48,702 bases of DNA from JAUREX01 sp964472135 (GCA_964472135.1 CAYYJB010000009.1:1-48702), one strand, 5' to 3'; positions 24,855-34,184 are shown, counted from the stretch's first letter. Made by a program: numbers and translations. The notes: generated from the sequence alone by a model not told the origin.

Positions 24855-25676
24855 ATGGCGGATCAGCGGGCCGGCAGCATCATCATCAAGCGCAAGAAGA
24901 TCATCGCGGCCAGCGGGCACCACGGCGGCGCGTGGAAGGTCGCCTATGCCGATTTCGTTACCGCGATGATGGCCTTCTTCCTGCTCATGTGGCTCCTGAA
25001 CGCGACGACCGAGGAGCAGCGCAAGGGAATCGCCGATTTCTTCAAGACGACCATCCCGATCGTGCGGATCTCCGGCGGGGGCGACGGCGCGCTTCGGGGC
25101 GACAGCGTCTTTGCCGAGGGCGACTTGGCCCAGAGCAGCGATGGCGGGGCAGAGCGCGCGGCCCCCCCGGCGACGGGCCCCGTAGCCGATGGGGGAGAAG
25201 AGGCCGAGACGGCGGCCCTCGAGGAAGTGGAGCAGCGCCTGCGCGCCTTTACCGGCGACAGCATGGTCCTCGAGCGGTTGATGCGCCACGTCTCGAGCCG
25301 GATCACCGACGAGGGGCTCGTCATCGAACTCTTCGATCTCGAGGGCGCGCCCCTCTTCGAGGCAGACAGCAACCGCCCGGCGCCGATCCTGCGCGAACTG
25401 GTGGCGATGGTGGGCGATGTGTTCGCGATGGTGTCAAATCCGGTCGCGGTCAACGCTCATGTGCGCGCCTATCCGATCACGATGATCGAAAACCCCGCCT
25501 GGGCCCTGTCGGCCGATCGCGCCGCCTCGGTGCGCGACCTGCTGGGCGGGACCGCATTGTCGCCCGCCCGCGTCCAACGGCTCAGCGGTTTCGCCGATCG
25601 TCGTCCGGTCGCGGCCGACGCGATGGCGGTGCGCAACAACCGGATAGAGCTGATCCTCTTGCGAGGCAAGCCCTGA
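24855..25676 (+). CDS. motB: Flagellar motor stator protein MotB
   Basis: 273 residues. A cytosolic basic N-terminus (SIIIKRKKIIAASGHHGGAW) precedes a single span with the proton-channel Asp in VAYADFVTAMMAFFLLMWLL. A periplasmic part with a Gly/Glu-rich linker (about 75-120) and a C-terminal OmpA-like peptidoglycan-binding region (IENPAWALSADRAASVRDLL) follow. MotB with MotA forms the stator; motA is not in the window. It heads a five-gene flagellar block and is divergent from gntR. ATG 24855 follows GGGGAAGG. Confidence 0.9.
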   Translation: MADQRAGSIIIKRKKIIAASGHHGGAWKVAYADFVTAMMAFFLLMWLLNATTEEQRKGIADFFKTTIPIVRISGGGDGALRGDSVFAEGDLAQSSDGGAERAAPPATGPVADGGEEAETAALEEVEQRLRAFTGDSMVLERLMRHVSSRITDEGLVIELFDLEGAPLFEADSNRPAPILRELVAMVGDVFAMVSNPVAVNAHVRAYPITMIENPAWALSADRAASVRDLLGGTALSPARVQRLSGFADRRPVAADAMAVRNNRIELILLRGKP

Positions 25677-25682
25677 GCCCCG

Positions 25683-25697
25683 TTAGGGCCGCATTAA
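25683..25697 (+). promoter_or_regulatory. Candidate CtrA box upstream of flgE
   Basis: TTAG-N7-TTAA matches the CtrA consensus TTAA-N7-TTAA at 7 of 8 positions. It lies in the 81-bp gap between motB and flgE, 61 bp before the flgE start. CtrA controls flagellar genes in Rhodobacterales, and ctrA is in this window. Confidence 0.4.
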
Positions 25698-25757
25698 TCC
25701 CTGCCGGAACATTGTGCGACCCGAAGGACGACGATCGAACAAGGAAAGGCACCCGAG

Positions 25758-27065
25758 ATGACGATTTCCTCCTCCCTGAACGCGGGCATCGCGGCGCTCG
25801 TCGTCAACGGTGCCAAGCTCGGCGCCATCGCCGACAACATCGCCAACGCCTCGACGAACGGCTACAAGCGCGTCTCGGTCGATTTCAAGTCGCTGGTGGC
25901 GCCATCGGTCGGCGGCGCGAATGCGGCGGCGGGCAGCGTGCGCGCCGTCTCCTCGCGCGCGATCACGATGCCGGGGGCGATCGAGTCCTCGACGAACTCG
26001 ACCGACCTGGCCGTGATCGGGCGCGGCTTCCTGCCGGTCAGCACCGTGGACGAGGTGACGGGCGTGGGCGAGTTCGGTTCGGTCCGGCTGATGACGTCGG
26101 GATCGTTCAACCCCGACAAGGACGGGCTGCTGCGGACATCCTCGGGGCAGGTTCTGCTCGGCTGGCCGGCACAGCCCGATGGCACCATCCCCGCCTTCAG
26201 GCGCGAGGTGATCGACGATCTCGTGCCCGTCCGGGTCGACATGAACCAGTTCGTGGCCAACCCCACGACCGAGGCGAACCTTGGCGTCAACCTGCCCGCG
26301 ACCGCGACGATCGCGGGGGCGTCCGGCGATCCGCTCGACATGACGGTCACCTATTACGGCAATCTCGGGACGGCCGAGGTCCTGACGATGACCTTCACGC
26401 CGACGGTTCCGCTGACGGGGGCCTCGAACAGCTGGACGCTGGACATTTCAGACAGCGCCTCGGGCGGGGCCACCATCGCGAGCTACACGCTGACCTTCGA
26501 TGCGTCGCAGCAGAACGGTGGCACGCTCGCCTCCGTGACGCCGGTCGGAGGCGCGCCGGCATATGATCCCGCGACGGGAGCGATCGATCTCGCCGTGGGT
26601 GGCGGCACCCTGACGCTCGATATCGGTACGATCGGAAGTTCGTCCGGACTGGTGCAGCTTTCGGACAGTTTCGTTCCGATATCGGTCCGGCGCAACGGCT
26701 CTCCCATCGGCAACATGGTGGGGGTCGAGGTCGACAATGCCGGGATGGTCTATTCCGTCTCGAGCGAGGGTTTCGCCCGACTCATCTATCAGATCCCGCT
26801 CATCGACGTGCCGAACGCCAATGCGCTCGTGGCCAACAACGATCAGACCTACCAGTTCTCCTTCGCGGCCGGAAACTTCCAGCTCTGGGATGCGGGCACC
26901 GGGCCGACCGGGTCGATCTCGGGCTTCGCGCGCGAACTCTCCACCGCCGAACTCGGCCTTGAACTGACCGATCTGATCCGGACCCAGCGGGCCTATTCCT
27001 CGGGTGTCAAGGTGGTGCAGACGGCGGACGAACTCTTGCAGGAGACGAACAACCTCAAGCGCTGA
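25758..27065 (+). CDS. flgE: Flagellar hook protein FlgE
   Basis: 435 residues. The N-terminal rod/hook signature SLNAGIAALVVNGAKLGAIADNIANASTNGYKR is present in shortened form (LGAIADNIANASTNGYKR), and the C-terminal signature ELGLELTDLIRTQRAYSSGV, which packs with it in the filament axis, is also present. The middle holds a Thr/Ser/Gly-rich beta domain (about 150-330). It has no cleavable signal and is exported by the flagellar type III apparatus to form the hook. It is followed 22 bp later by flgK. Confidence 0.93.
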   Translation: MTISSSLNAGIAALVVNGAKLGAIADNIANASTNGYKRVSVDFKSLVAPSVGGANAAAGSVRAVSSRAITMPGAIESSTNSTDLAVIGRGFLPVSTVDEVTGVGEFGSVRLMTSGSFNPDKDGLLRTSSGQVLLGWPAQPDGTIPAFRREVIDDLVPVRVDMNQFVANPTTEANLGVNLPATATIAGASGDPLDMTVTYYGNLGTAEVLTMTFTPTVPLTGASNSWTLDISDSASGGATIASYTLTFDASQQNGGTLASVTPVGGAPAYDPATGAIDLAVGGGTLTLDIGTIGSSSGLVQLSDSFVPISVRRNGSPIGNMVGVEVDNAGMVYSVSSEGFARLIYQIPLIDVPNANALVANNDQTYQFSFAAGNFQLWDAGTGPTGSISGFARELSTAELGLELTDLIRTQRAYSSGVKVVQTADELLQETNNLKR

Positions 27066-27087
27066 GGCGCGGGGAAGGGTGGACTGA

Positions 27088-28530
27088 ATGAGCCTCAACA
27101 GCGCACTCTACCGAGCGGCAACGGGCCTCGGCATCGCTTCGCGCACCGCCGAGGTGATCGCGGGCAATGTCGCGAACGCGCGCGCCGAAGGCTATGGGCG
27201 GCGCGAGCTTGTCCAGAACGGCCTGCCCGGCACGGGCGGCTACGGCGTGCGCCGGCAGGTCGATCAGGGCCTGCTGTCGGAGCGCCGCCAGATCGATGCC
27301 GCCGCCGCTGCGGCCGAGACGCGCGCGGCCTTCGAATTGCGGTTCGAGCAGGCCCTCGGCCTGCCGGACGATCCGGGCAGCATCAGCGGCCGGATCGTCG
27401 CCTTCGAGACGGCGCTGACCGAAGCGGCGGCGACCCCCGACAGCATGGCATCGCTCGGTGCCGCCGCAGCACGGGCACGCGACCTGGCCGAGGGGTTGCG
27501 CGCCGCCTCGGCGGCGGTGCAGGACGGGCGGCTTTCGGCCGAGAACACGATCGCGCGCGATGTCGTCCGCCTCAACGACACGCTCGGGCGGATCGAGCGC
27601 AGCAACGCCCAGATCCGCACCGCGCTCGCGCAGGGGCGCGACACGGCCGCCCTCGAGGATCAGCGCCAGACGATGATCGACCAGATCGCCGAGATCGTGC
27701 CCGTCCGCGAGATCGCGCGCGAGCGTGGCGAGGTCGCGCTCTATTCCATGGGCGGGGCAGTCCTGCTTGACGGCCGCGCCGCGGTCGTCGGCTTCCAGCC
27801 GGCCGCGGCCATCGACGCCACAGTGACACGCACCGGCGGGCAGTTGCAGGGCCTCACCATTAATGGCATCGAGGTTTCGACCGATCCGCGGCAGGGCCTG
27901 ATGCGCGGCGGGCGGCTCGAGGCCGCCTTCGCCGTCCGCGATGCCTCGGGCGAGGCGGCGCAAGGTCGGCTCGATGCGCTGGCGCGCGGCCTGATCGAGC
28001 GTTTCGCCGATCCCGCTGTCGATCCGACGCTCGCCCCCGGCGCCGACGGCGCCTTCGTCGATCCTACGCTGAGCCCCTTCGATCCCGATGCCGCGCTGGG
28101 GATCGCGGGGCGGATCGCGGTCGCGCCCGCCCTCGACCCGGCGGGTGGTGGCGACGCGTGGCGGTGGCGCGCCGGCATCGGCGCGACGGATCCGGGCGAG
28201 CCCGCATCGCCCCATGTGCTGCTGGCAATGCGCGCGGCACTCATCGAACGTCGGCCTGAACCTGATGCTGCGCCGGGCGCGGCGCAACTCTCGCTCGGCG
28301 GCCACGCGGCCGAGTTGCTCTCGGTTGCGGGCATGGCGCGCCTCGATGCCGAGGGACGCGCCGATTTCACCCGCGCCCAGCAGGTTCATCTGCGCCAGAT
28401 CGAGCGCGAGGGCGGCATCGACACTGACCGCGAGTTGCAGGCCCTTCTGCTCGTCGAGCAGCATTATGGCGCCAACGCCCGTGTCGTGCAGGCCGTGGAC
28501 GGCATGCTTCAACGCCTGATGGAGATCTGA
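27088..28530 (+). CDS. flgK: Flagellar hook-associated protein 1 (FlgK)
   Basis: 480 residues. The N-terminus SLNSALYRAATGLGIASRTA, then VIAGNVANARAEGYGRRELV, is the FlgK form of the axial-protein motif. The C-terminus ELQALLLVEQHYGANARVVQ, then AVDGMLQRLMEI, is equally typical. The centre is alpha-helical (LPDDPGSISGRIVAFETALT) followed by a variable domain. FlgK joins hook to filament. It ends two bases before the flgL ATG. Confidence 0.93.
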   Translation: MSLNSALYRAATGLGIASRTAEVIAGNVANARAEGYGRRELVQNGLPGTGGYGVRRQVDQGLLSERRQIDAAAAAAETRAAFELRFEQALGLPDDPGSISGRIVAFETALTEAAATPDSMASLGAAAARARDLAEGLRAASAAVQDGRLSAENTIARDVVRLNDTLGRIERSNAQIRTALAQGRDTAALEDQRQTMIDQIAEIVPVREIARERGEVALYSMGGAVLLDGRAAVVGFQPAAAIDATVTRTGGQLQGLTINGIEVSTDPRQGLMRGGRLEAAFAVRDASGEAAQGRLDALARGLIERFADPAVDPTLAPGADGAFVDPTLSPFDPDAALGIAGRIAVAPALDPAGGGDAWRWRAGIGATDPGEPASPHVLLAMRAALIERRPEPDAAPGAAQLSLGGHAAELLSVAGMARLDAEGRADFTRAQQVHLRQIEREGGIDTDRELQALLLVEQHYGANARVVQAVDGMLQRLMEI

Positions 28531-28532
28531 GG

Positions 28533-29543
28533 ATGGATGCACTCGGCCTTGGCGACATGGCTTCGAGCGGCCTGCGCGCCCGTCAGACCGCCGCGCTGAA
28601 ACGGATGCTCTCGCAGCATGCCCAAGAGGTTACGACAGGCCATGTGGCCGATCCGGTACGCCATCGGGGCGGCAACATGTGGCCGCTCGCCGAGATCGAG
28701 GGCACGTTGTCGCGCATCGCGGCCTGGACACGCAACGGCGACATCTTCGACAGCCGGCTGGGCGCGATTGGAACCGCGCTCGAGACGATCACGACGCTGG
28801 CCGAGCGCAGCGGGGCCTCGATGATCGGGGCGGGCGAGCTGGGCAGCGACGCGCAAGTGACGGTGGTCGCGACCGAATCGCGCGGCGTGTTCGAGACGAT
28901 GGTCAGCACCCTTAACCTGCGCCTCGGCGACCGCACGCTGCTTGCGGGATGGGCGAGCGACGGCCCCGCGCTCGCCGATCCCGAAACGATCATCACGGCG
29001 CTGCGGCAGGCCATCACCGCGTCGGGCGCGGTCGGTCTTGGCGACATCGTCGAGACGGTGGACGACTGGTTCGCCGATCCCGAGGGCTTCGGCGCGGTCG
29101 GGTATGTCGGCGGGTCGGCAAGCGCGGGCGGCGTTCCGGTCGCGGAGGGCGAGGTGATGAACATGCCGCTGACCGCCGCGGACCCTGCGCTCGTGCACAC
29201 GCTGCGATCGGTCGCGCTCGGGGCGCTCGTCGATGCCGGGGTCGGGGCAGGCAACCCGGTGCTGCGGGCGGGGCTCGTCGCAGAGGGTGGGCGCGCGCTC
29301 ATCGAAGGGGCCCGCGCGCGGGTCGCGGTCGCGGCCGAGGTCGGCGCGGCGCAACTGCGGCTCGATTTCATCATGCAGCGCAATTCTGCCGAAGCGGATG
29401 CCCTCGGCGCCGCCCGTTCGGCGATGCTCGAGGCCGACCCCCTCGTCGCGGCATCGGCCCTGACCGAGACCGAGACGCAGCTTCAGGCGCTTTATGCCAT
29501 CACCGCGCGCCTGTCGCGCCTCAGCCTTGCGAATGCGCTCTGA
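28533..29543 (+). CDS. flgL: Flagellar hook-associated protein 3 / flagellin-like (FlgL)
   Basis: 336 residues. The N-terminal helix (LRARQTAALKRMLSQHAQEV, then TTGHVADP) and the C-terminal helix (EADPLVAASALTETETQLQA, then LYAITARLSRLSLANAL) are the two coiled-coil ends shared by FlgL and flagellin. Placement directly after flgK and the absence of a flagellin-type conserved N-terminus favour FlgL, which caps the hook-filament junction. GGAG lies eight bases before ATG 28533. Its TGA overlaps the flgI ATG (TGATG). Confidence 0.9.
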   Translation: MDALGLGDMASSGLRARQTAALKRMLSQHAQEVTTGHVADPVRHRGGNMWPLAEIEGTLSRIAAWTRNGDIFDSRLGAIGTALETITTLAERSGASMIGAGELGSDAQVTVVATESRGVFETMVSTLNLRLGDRTLLAGWASDGPALADPETIITALRQAITASGAVGLGDIVETVDDWFADPEGFGAVGYVGGSASAGGVPVAEGEVMNMPLTAADPALVHTLRSVALGALVDAGVGAGNPVLRAGLVAEGGRALIEGARARVAVAAEVGAAQLRLDFIMQRNSAEADALGAARSAMLEADPLVAASALTETETQLQALYAITARLSRLSLANAL

Positions 29544-30655
29544 TGTCGCGTCTGGTCCGGGATATTGCCGCCCTGCTGCTGATCCTCGCGCTGCCCGCGC
29601 TTGCGGCTGCCGCGCCCGTGCGCGTCAAGGATCTCGTGCAGTTCGACGGGGTGCGGGGCAACGACCTCGTGGGGTATGGGCTTGTCGTCGGCCTCAACGG
29701 CACCGGCGACGGGCTTCGCAACGCGCCCTTTACCGAAGAGATCATGTCGGGCCTGCTCGAACGGCTCGGCGTCAACGTCACGGGCGAGGATTTTCGCCCC
29801 CGCAACGTCGCTGCGGTGATGGTTACATCGACGCTGCCCCCCTTCGCACGGGCTGGCGGACGGATCGACGTGACGGTTTCCGCCATCGGCGACGCCAAGA
29901 GCCTGCTGGGCGGCACGCTGGTGATGACCCCGCTCTCGGGCGCGGACGGGCAGATCTATGCGGTGGCGCAGGGCCCCATCATCGCGGGCGGCGTCTCGGC
30001 CGAGGGCGAGGCGGGCGGCGTCGTACAGGGGGTGCCCACCTCGGGCACGATTCCATCGGGCGCAAGCGTCGAGCGCGAACTCGATTTCGATTTCGCCACC
30101 CTATCCACCCTTCGGCTCGCGCTGCGCAGCCCCGATTTCTCGACGGCCGCCCTGATCGAGGAGGCGATCAACCGCGATATCGGCCGGCCTGTCGCGCTGA
30201 TGCTCGATTCCGGCACCGTCGCGCTCGATGTCGCGCAGGCGGGCGCACGCTCGCCCGCCCATCTGATCGGGCGGATCGAGAACATCGCGATCGAGCCCCA
30301 GACTCGCGCCCGCGTGGTGGTCGACCAGCGCTCGGGCACGATCGTGATGGGGGCGGATGTGCGCATCAGCCGCGTCGCGGTGGCGCAGGGCAACCTGACG
30401 CTGCGGGTCGAGGAAGAGCCGATCGTGGTGCAGCCCAACCCCTTCGCCCCGGGCGAGACGATCATCGTGCCGCGCACGCGCGCCGAGATCGAGGAAGAGC
30501 AGGGCACGGGGCTCGCCGAGGTCAGGGGGGGAACCAACCTGTCGGAGATCGTCGCCGGGCTGAACGCGCTCGGCGTCAGCCCGCGCGACATGATCGACAT
30601 CCTCAAGAGCATCAACGCCGCCGGCGCGCTTCACGCCGAGTTCGTCGTGCAATAG
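29543..30655 (+). CDS. flgI: Flagellar P-ring protein FlgI
   Basis: 370 residues with a Sec signal (LLLILALPALAAAAPVRVKD), so it is periplasmic. The family core VGYGLVVGLNGTGDGLRNAP is near residue 45. GRIDVTVSAIGDAKSLLGGT, RARVVVDQRSGTIVMGADVR and NLSEIVAGLNALGVSPRDMI are all present. FlgI forms the P-ring bushing around the rod in the peptidoglycan layer. Start ATG 29543 overlaps the flgL stop. It is the last gene of the flagellar block and converges on the DeoR gene 9 bp away. Confidence 0.95.
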   Translation: MSRLVRDIAALLLILALPALAAAAPVRVKDLVQFDGVRGNDLVGYGLVVGLNGTGDGLRNAPFTEEIMSGLLERLGVNVTGEDFRPRNVAAVMVTSTLPPFARAGGRIDVTVSAIGDAKSLLGGTLVMTPLSGADGQIYAVAQGPIIAGGVSAEGEAGGVVQGVPTSGTIPSGASVERELDFDFATLSTLRLALRSPDFSTAALIEEAINRDIGRPVALMLDSGTVALDVAQAGARSPAHLIGRIENIAIEPQTRARVVVDQRSGTIVMGADVRISRVAVAQGNLTLRVEEEPIVVQPNPFAPGETIIVPRTRAEIEEEQGTGLAEVRGGTNLSEIVAGLNALGVSPRDMIDILKSINAAGALHAEFVVQ

Positions 30656-30664
30656 GGGCGCCCG

Positions 30665-31426
30665 TCAGGGCTGCGCGAGATGCACCTCGGTGCCCCATTC
30701 GCGGCAGCGCGCCGCGAGCGCGGCAGGCAGCGGCGCGTCGGTGAAGATCGCATCGACATCGGCAAGCGATGCGATGCGGACCGGCGCGCTGCGGGCAAGC
30801 TTGCTTGAATCCGCCACCACGAAGATGCGCCGGGCGCGGCGGATGATCGTGCGCGAGACATCGACCTCGGCGAGATCGAAGTCGAGCAGATCGCCGTCGG
30901 CATCGATCGCCGAGGCGCCGATCACCGCGATATCGACCTTGAACTGCTCCATGAAGCCCTTGGCGAGCCCTCCCGTCAGGCCCCCGTCCGCGCGGCGCAG
31001 CGCCCCGCCCGCGACCATCACCTCGCAACTTTCATTCGCGGCGAGGATGTTGGCGATGTTGAGGTTGTTCGTCACCACCGTCAGGTTGCGATGATCGAGC
31101 AGCGCCTGCGCAACGGCCTCGGTCGTTGTCCCGATGTTGAGGATCAGCGCCGCATTGTCGGGGATCATGGCCGCGCATGTCCGGGCGATCGCGGTCTTTG
31201 CGGTGTCGTTCATGCGCCGGCGCGCCTCGTAGGCGATGTTCGACATCCCGCTGCGCGCCACCGCACCGCCGTGCACCCGGTCGAGGTGGCCCGCCTGCGC
31301 GAGTTCTCCGAGATCGCGGCGGATGGTCTGGAGCGTCACGTCGAAGCGGCGGGCGAGGTCCTCGACCATCACCCGCCCCTCGGCGCGCACAAGCGCTAGG
31401 ATCTCGCCCTGTCGCAGGTTCGGCAC
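30665..31426 (-). CDS. DeoR/GlpR-family transcriptional regulator
   Basis: 253 residues from GTG 31426 (VPNLRQGEILALVRAEGRVM), which has GAAGGG eight bases upstream; a GTG at 31486 would add 20 residues. The N-terminal DeoR HTH (FDVTLQTIRRDLGELAQAGH, then LDRVHGGA) and the sugar-phosphate-binding C-terminal domain (NIGTTTEAVAQALL, then VVTNNLNIANIL, then DLLDFDLAEVDVSRTII) align closely with E. coli GlpR, the glycerol-3-phosphate-responsive repressor. No glp genes are nearby, so the effector is inferred only from similarity. It lies downstream of the universal stress gene on the same strand. Confidence 0.88.
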   Translation of the reverse strand: MPNLRQGEILALVRAEGRVMVEDLARRFDVTLQTIRRDLGELAQAGHLDRVHGGAVARSGMSNIAYEARRRMNDTAKTAIARTCAAMIPDNAALILNIGTTTEAVAQALLDHRNLTVVTNNLNIANILAANESCEVMVAGGALRRADGGLTGGLAKGFMEQFKVDIAVIGASAIDADGDLLDFDLAEVDVSRTIIRRARRIFVVADSSKLARSAPVRIASLADVDAIFTDAPLPAALAARCREWGTEVHLAQP

Positions 31427-31500
31427 GCGGCCACCCTTCCGGTCCTGAGCCTCGGGTGTCTTGGCACAGTCGGAACCGGCTGTCACGCGCCACGCGCGGA

Positions 31501-32364
31501 TCAGTGCATCATGAAGACCGGCACCGGCGCATCCCGCAGGAAGCTGCGCGTCGCCCCGCCGAGGATCGCCTCGCGAAAGCGGGAATGGCCGTAGGCCCCC
31601 ATCACCAGCATGTCGGCCTCATGGTCGCGCAGATGCCGCGCGAGCACCTCGGCGACGCTCGGCAGGCTGCGCGGCAACAGGGTGATGTCGCAGCCGATCC
31701 CGTGGCGCGCCAGCATCTGCGAGAGATTGACGCCCGGATCGGGCATCTCGGGGCCCGAGGGGCGCGGATCGATGACGACGATCTCGACCTTGCGCGCGCG
31801 CTGCAGGAAGGGCAGCGCCCGTCGCACCGCCGCGAGGGCCTCGGCCGATTCGTTCCATGCGACCACGACGCGATCGGTTCGCGGCGCGGCGTCCGACCCC
31901 TCGGGCACGACGATGGTCGGGCATTCGCCGTCGAACAGGATCGCCTCGAGGATGGCTTCCTCCTCGGGGCCGCGCGCGGCGCCATAGGGAGGACGGAGCA
32001 GCGCGAGGTCGGCAAAGCGCGCATGCCGTGCCACGATCGCGTTGACCGCGCCGCTCTGGCCGACCTCGGGATGCACGGCCCAGCGGATGTCCTCGGGCGC
32101 AAGGATCGCGCGCGCGGCTTCGGCGGCCGTCGCGGCTTCGGCCTCGGCGCGCTCGATCATCTCGCGATAGATCGCGCCGGACGCGCCGGCATAGAAATAG
32201 CCGACCTGCGTGCGATCAACCCCGAGCGCGACGACGTCGAGATGCGCGTCCTCGACCCGCGCCATGTCGATGGCGGCCCGAAGCGCCGCGATCTGCGGGC
32301 CGGGCGCGCCCGAGGCTTGCGTATCTGCGGCGGTGACGACGGTCAGAAGGGATTTGTAGGTCAT
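31501..32364 (-). CDS. Universal stress protein (UspA family), tandem-domain
   Basis: 287 residues in two Usp-like halves. The second has the nucleotide-binding pattern VVVAWNESAEALAAVRRALP and MGAYGHSRFREAILGGATRS, corresponding to the G-x2-G-x9-G-S/T loop of ATP-binding Usps. The first half is more degenerate. The exact function is unknown; such genes are often anaerobically induced. It is divergent from ccoN and shares with it an intergenic region holding two FNR boxes, which predicts induction at low oxygen. AGGAG precedes ATG 32364. Confidence 0.88.
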   Translation of the reverse strand: MTYKSLLTVVTAADTQASGAPGPQIAALRAAIDMARVEDAHLDVVALGVDRTQVGYFYAGASGAIYREMIERAEAEAATAAEAARAILAPEDIRWAVHPEVGQSGAVNAIVARHARFADLALLRPPYGAARGPEEEAILEAILFDGECPTIVVPEGSDAAPRTDRVVVAWNESAEALAAVRRALPFLQRARKVEIVVIDPRPSGPEMPDPGVNLSQMLARHGIGCDITLLPRSLPSVAEVLARHLRDHEADMLVMGAYGHSRFREAILGGATRSFLRDAPVPVFMMH

Positions 32365-32421
32365 CGGGGCAATCTCCTAGGGCAGTTTCGCCCTGAGTGG
32401 GCGCTAATGGCGCGACGCGCC

Positions 32422-32435
32422 TTGATCACGATCAA
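32422..32435. promoter_or_regulatory. FNR box 1 (TTGATCACGATCAA)
   Basis: This is a perfect match to the FNR/Anr consensus TTGAT-N4-ATCAA, in the divergent usp-ccoN region. It is closer to usp (58 bp upstream of its start) and probably serves that gene, possibly also assisting ccoN. Confidence 0.85.
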
Positions 32436-32462
32436 CTTCGCGGTGCGCGGCGCTGCGCGTGC

Positions 32463-32476
32463 TTGACGTGGATCAA
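32463..32476. promoter_or_regulatory. FNR box 2 (TTGACGTGGATCAA)
   Basis: It matches the FNR consensus with one change (TTGAC for TTGAT). Its centre is 41 bp from box 1 and about 101 bp before the ccoN start. A class II activator position would place the cco start site near 32511. Confidence 0.75.
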
Positions 32477-32570
32477 GGCCGCAGGCGCGGCGCGACTTCA
32501 AAAGGGCTGGGACAGGTTCGCGCCCGACGCGGCCCGCACCCGGACGGTAGCACAGGACGAGGGACCGCGC

Positions 32571-34172
32571 ATGTTCGATTATTTCAAGCTGCTCGCGCTC
32601 GGCGCGGTGGCGGTGCTTGCGGCCATCGCCGCGAATTTCGCGCGCGATCCGGCCTATCTGGTCAATGCGCTCACCATCATGCTGGCGGCGGCCGTGGCTT
32701 TCGTCTGGACGCTGCGCCGGATGGAGGAGCCGCGCCGCGTCACCCCCTCGCACGAATACATGGACGGGGTGATCCGAGCGGGCGTGATCGCGACGGCCTT
32801 CTGGGGGGTGGTCGGCTTCCTCGTGGGCGTCGTCATCGCCTTCCAGTTGGCCTTTCCCGCGCTCAACTTCGAATGGGCGCAGCCCTGGGGCAATTTCGGG
32901 CGGCTGCGGCCCTTGCATACCTCGGCGGTGATCTTCGCCTTCGGGGGCAACGCGCTCATCGCGTCATCCCTCTACATCGTGCAGCGCACCTCGGCCGCGC
33001 GGCTCTGGGGGGGCAACCTCGCGTGGTTCGTCTTCTGGGGCTATCAGCTGGTCATCGTGCTCGCCGCGACGGGCTATGTGCTGGGCGCCACGCAATCCAA
33101 GGAATACGCCGAGCCCGAATGGTATGTGGACTGGTGGCTGACCATCGTGTGGCTGGCCTATCTCGCGGTCTTTCTCGGCACCATCATCCGCCGGCGCGAG
33201 CCGCACATCTATGTCGCGAACTGGTTTTTGCTGTCGTTCATCGTGACGGTGGCGATGCTGCATGTCGTCAACAACCTCTCGGTGCCCGTCTCGGTCTTCG
33301 GGTCGAAATCGGTGCAGCTGTTCTCGGGCGTGCAGGATGCGATGGTGCAGTGGTGGTATGGCCACAACGCCGTCGGCTTCTTCCTGACGGCGGGCTTCCT
33401 CGGGATGATGTATTACTTCGTGCCCAAGCAGGCCGAGCGGCCGGTCTACAGCTACAAGCTCTCGATCATCCATTTCTGGGCGCTCATCTTCCTCTATATC
33501 TGGGCGGGCCCGCACCACCTGCACTACACCGCGCTGCCCGACTGGGCCTCGACGCTCGGGATGATCTTCTCGATCATGCTGTGGATGCCCTCCTGGGGGG
33601 GCATGATCAACGGCCTCATGACCCTCTCGGGGGCCTGGGACAAGCTGCGCACCGACCCGATCATCCGGATGATGGTCGTCTCGATCGGCTTTTACGGCAT
33701 GTCGACCTTCGAGGGGCCGATGATGTCGATCAAGGCGGTCAACTCGCTCTCGCACTACACCGACTGGACGATCGGACATGTCCATTCCGGCGCGCTCGGC
33801 TGGAACGGAATGATCACCTTCGGCGCGCTCTACTTCCTCGTGCCGCGGCTGTGGAACCGCTCCGGCCTCTATTCGCTGCGGCTGGTCGATTGGCACTTCT
33901 GGCTCGCGACGATCGGGATCGTGCTCTACGCGGCCTCGATGTGGGTCACGGGCATCATGGAAGGCCTCATGTGGCGCGAGGTCGATGCGAACGGCTTCCT
34001 CGTCAACGCCTTCGCCGACACCGTCTCGGCAAAGTTCCCGATGTATGTCGTGCGCGCGCTGGGCGGGACGCTGTTCCTCATCGGGGCCGTCATCATGTGC
34101 TACAACCTCTGGATGACCGTCACCTCGGTCGGCCAGAAATCGACCGCCCCCGCGGCGATCCCGGCGGAATGA
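32571..34172 (+). CDS. ccoN: cbb3-type cytochrome c oxidase subunit I
   Basis: A 533-residue integral membrane catalytic subunit of the high-affinity terminal oxidase, with low-spin haem b and the b3-CuB site. About 12-14 spans are visible. The key histidines sit in RPLHTSAVIFAFGGNALIAS, QWWYGHNAVGFFLTAGFLGM, YIWAGPHHLHYTALPDWAST and HYTDWTIGHVHSGALGWNGM. The cbb3 cross-linked Tyr region is in the YGHNAV area. ATG 32571 (MFDYFKLLALGAVAV) follows GAGGGA and matches the start in Rhodobacter. It is the first gene of ccoNOQP, under FNR boxes. Confidence 0.97.
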   Translation: MFDYFKLLALGAVAVLAAIAANFARDPAYLVNALTIMLAAAVAFVWTLRRMEEPRRVTPSHEYMDGVIRAGVIATAFWGVVGFLVGVVIAFQLAFPALNFEWAQPWGNFGRLRPLHTSAVIFAFGGNALIASSLYIVQRTSAARLWGGNLAWFVFWGYQLVIVLAATGYVLGATQSKEYAEPEWYVDWWLTIVWLAYLAVFLGTIIRRREPHIYVANWFLLSFIVTVAMLHVVNNLSVPVSVFGSKSVQLFSGVQDAMVQWWYGHNAVGFFLTAGFLGMMYYFVPKQAERPVYSYKLSIIHFWALIFLYIWAGPHHLHYTALPDWASTLGMIFSIMLWMPSWGGMINGLMTLSGAWDKLRTDPIIRMMVVSIGFYGMSTFEGPMMSIKAVNSLSHYTDWTIGHVHSGALGWNGMITFGALYFLVPRLWNRSGLYSLRLVDWHFWLATIGIVLYAASMWVTGIMEGLMWREVDANGFLVNAFADTVSAKFPMYVVRALGGTLFLIGAVIMCYNLWMTVTSVGQKSTAPAAIPAE

Positions 34173-34184
34173 GGAGGACGGACC

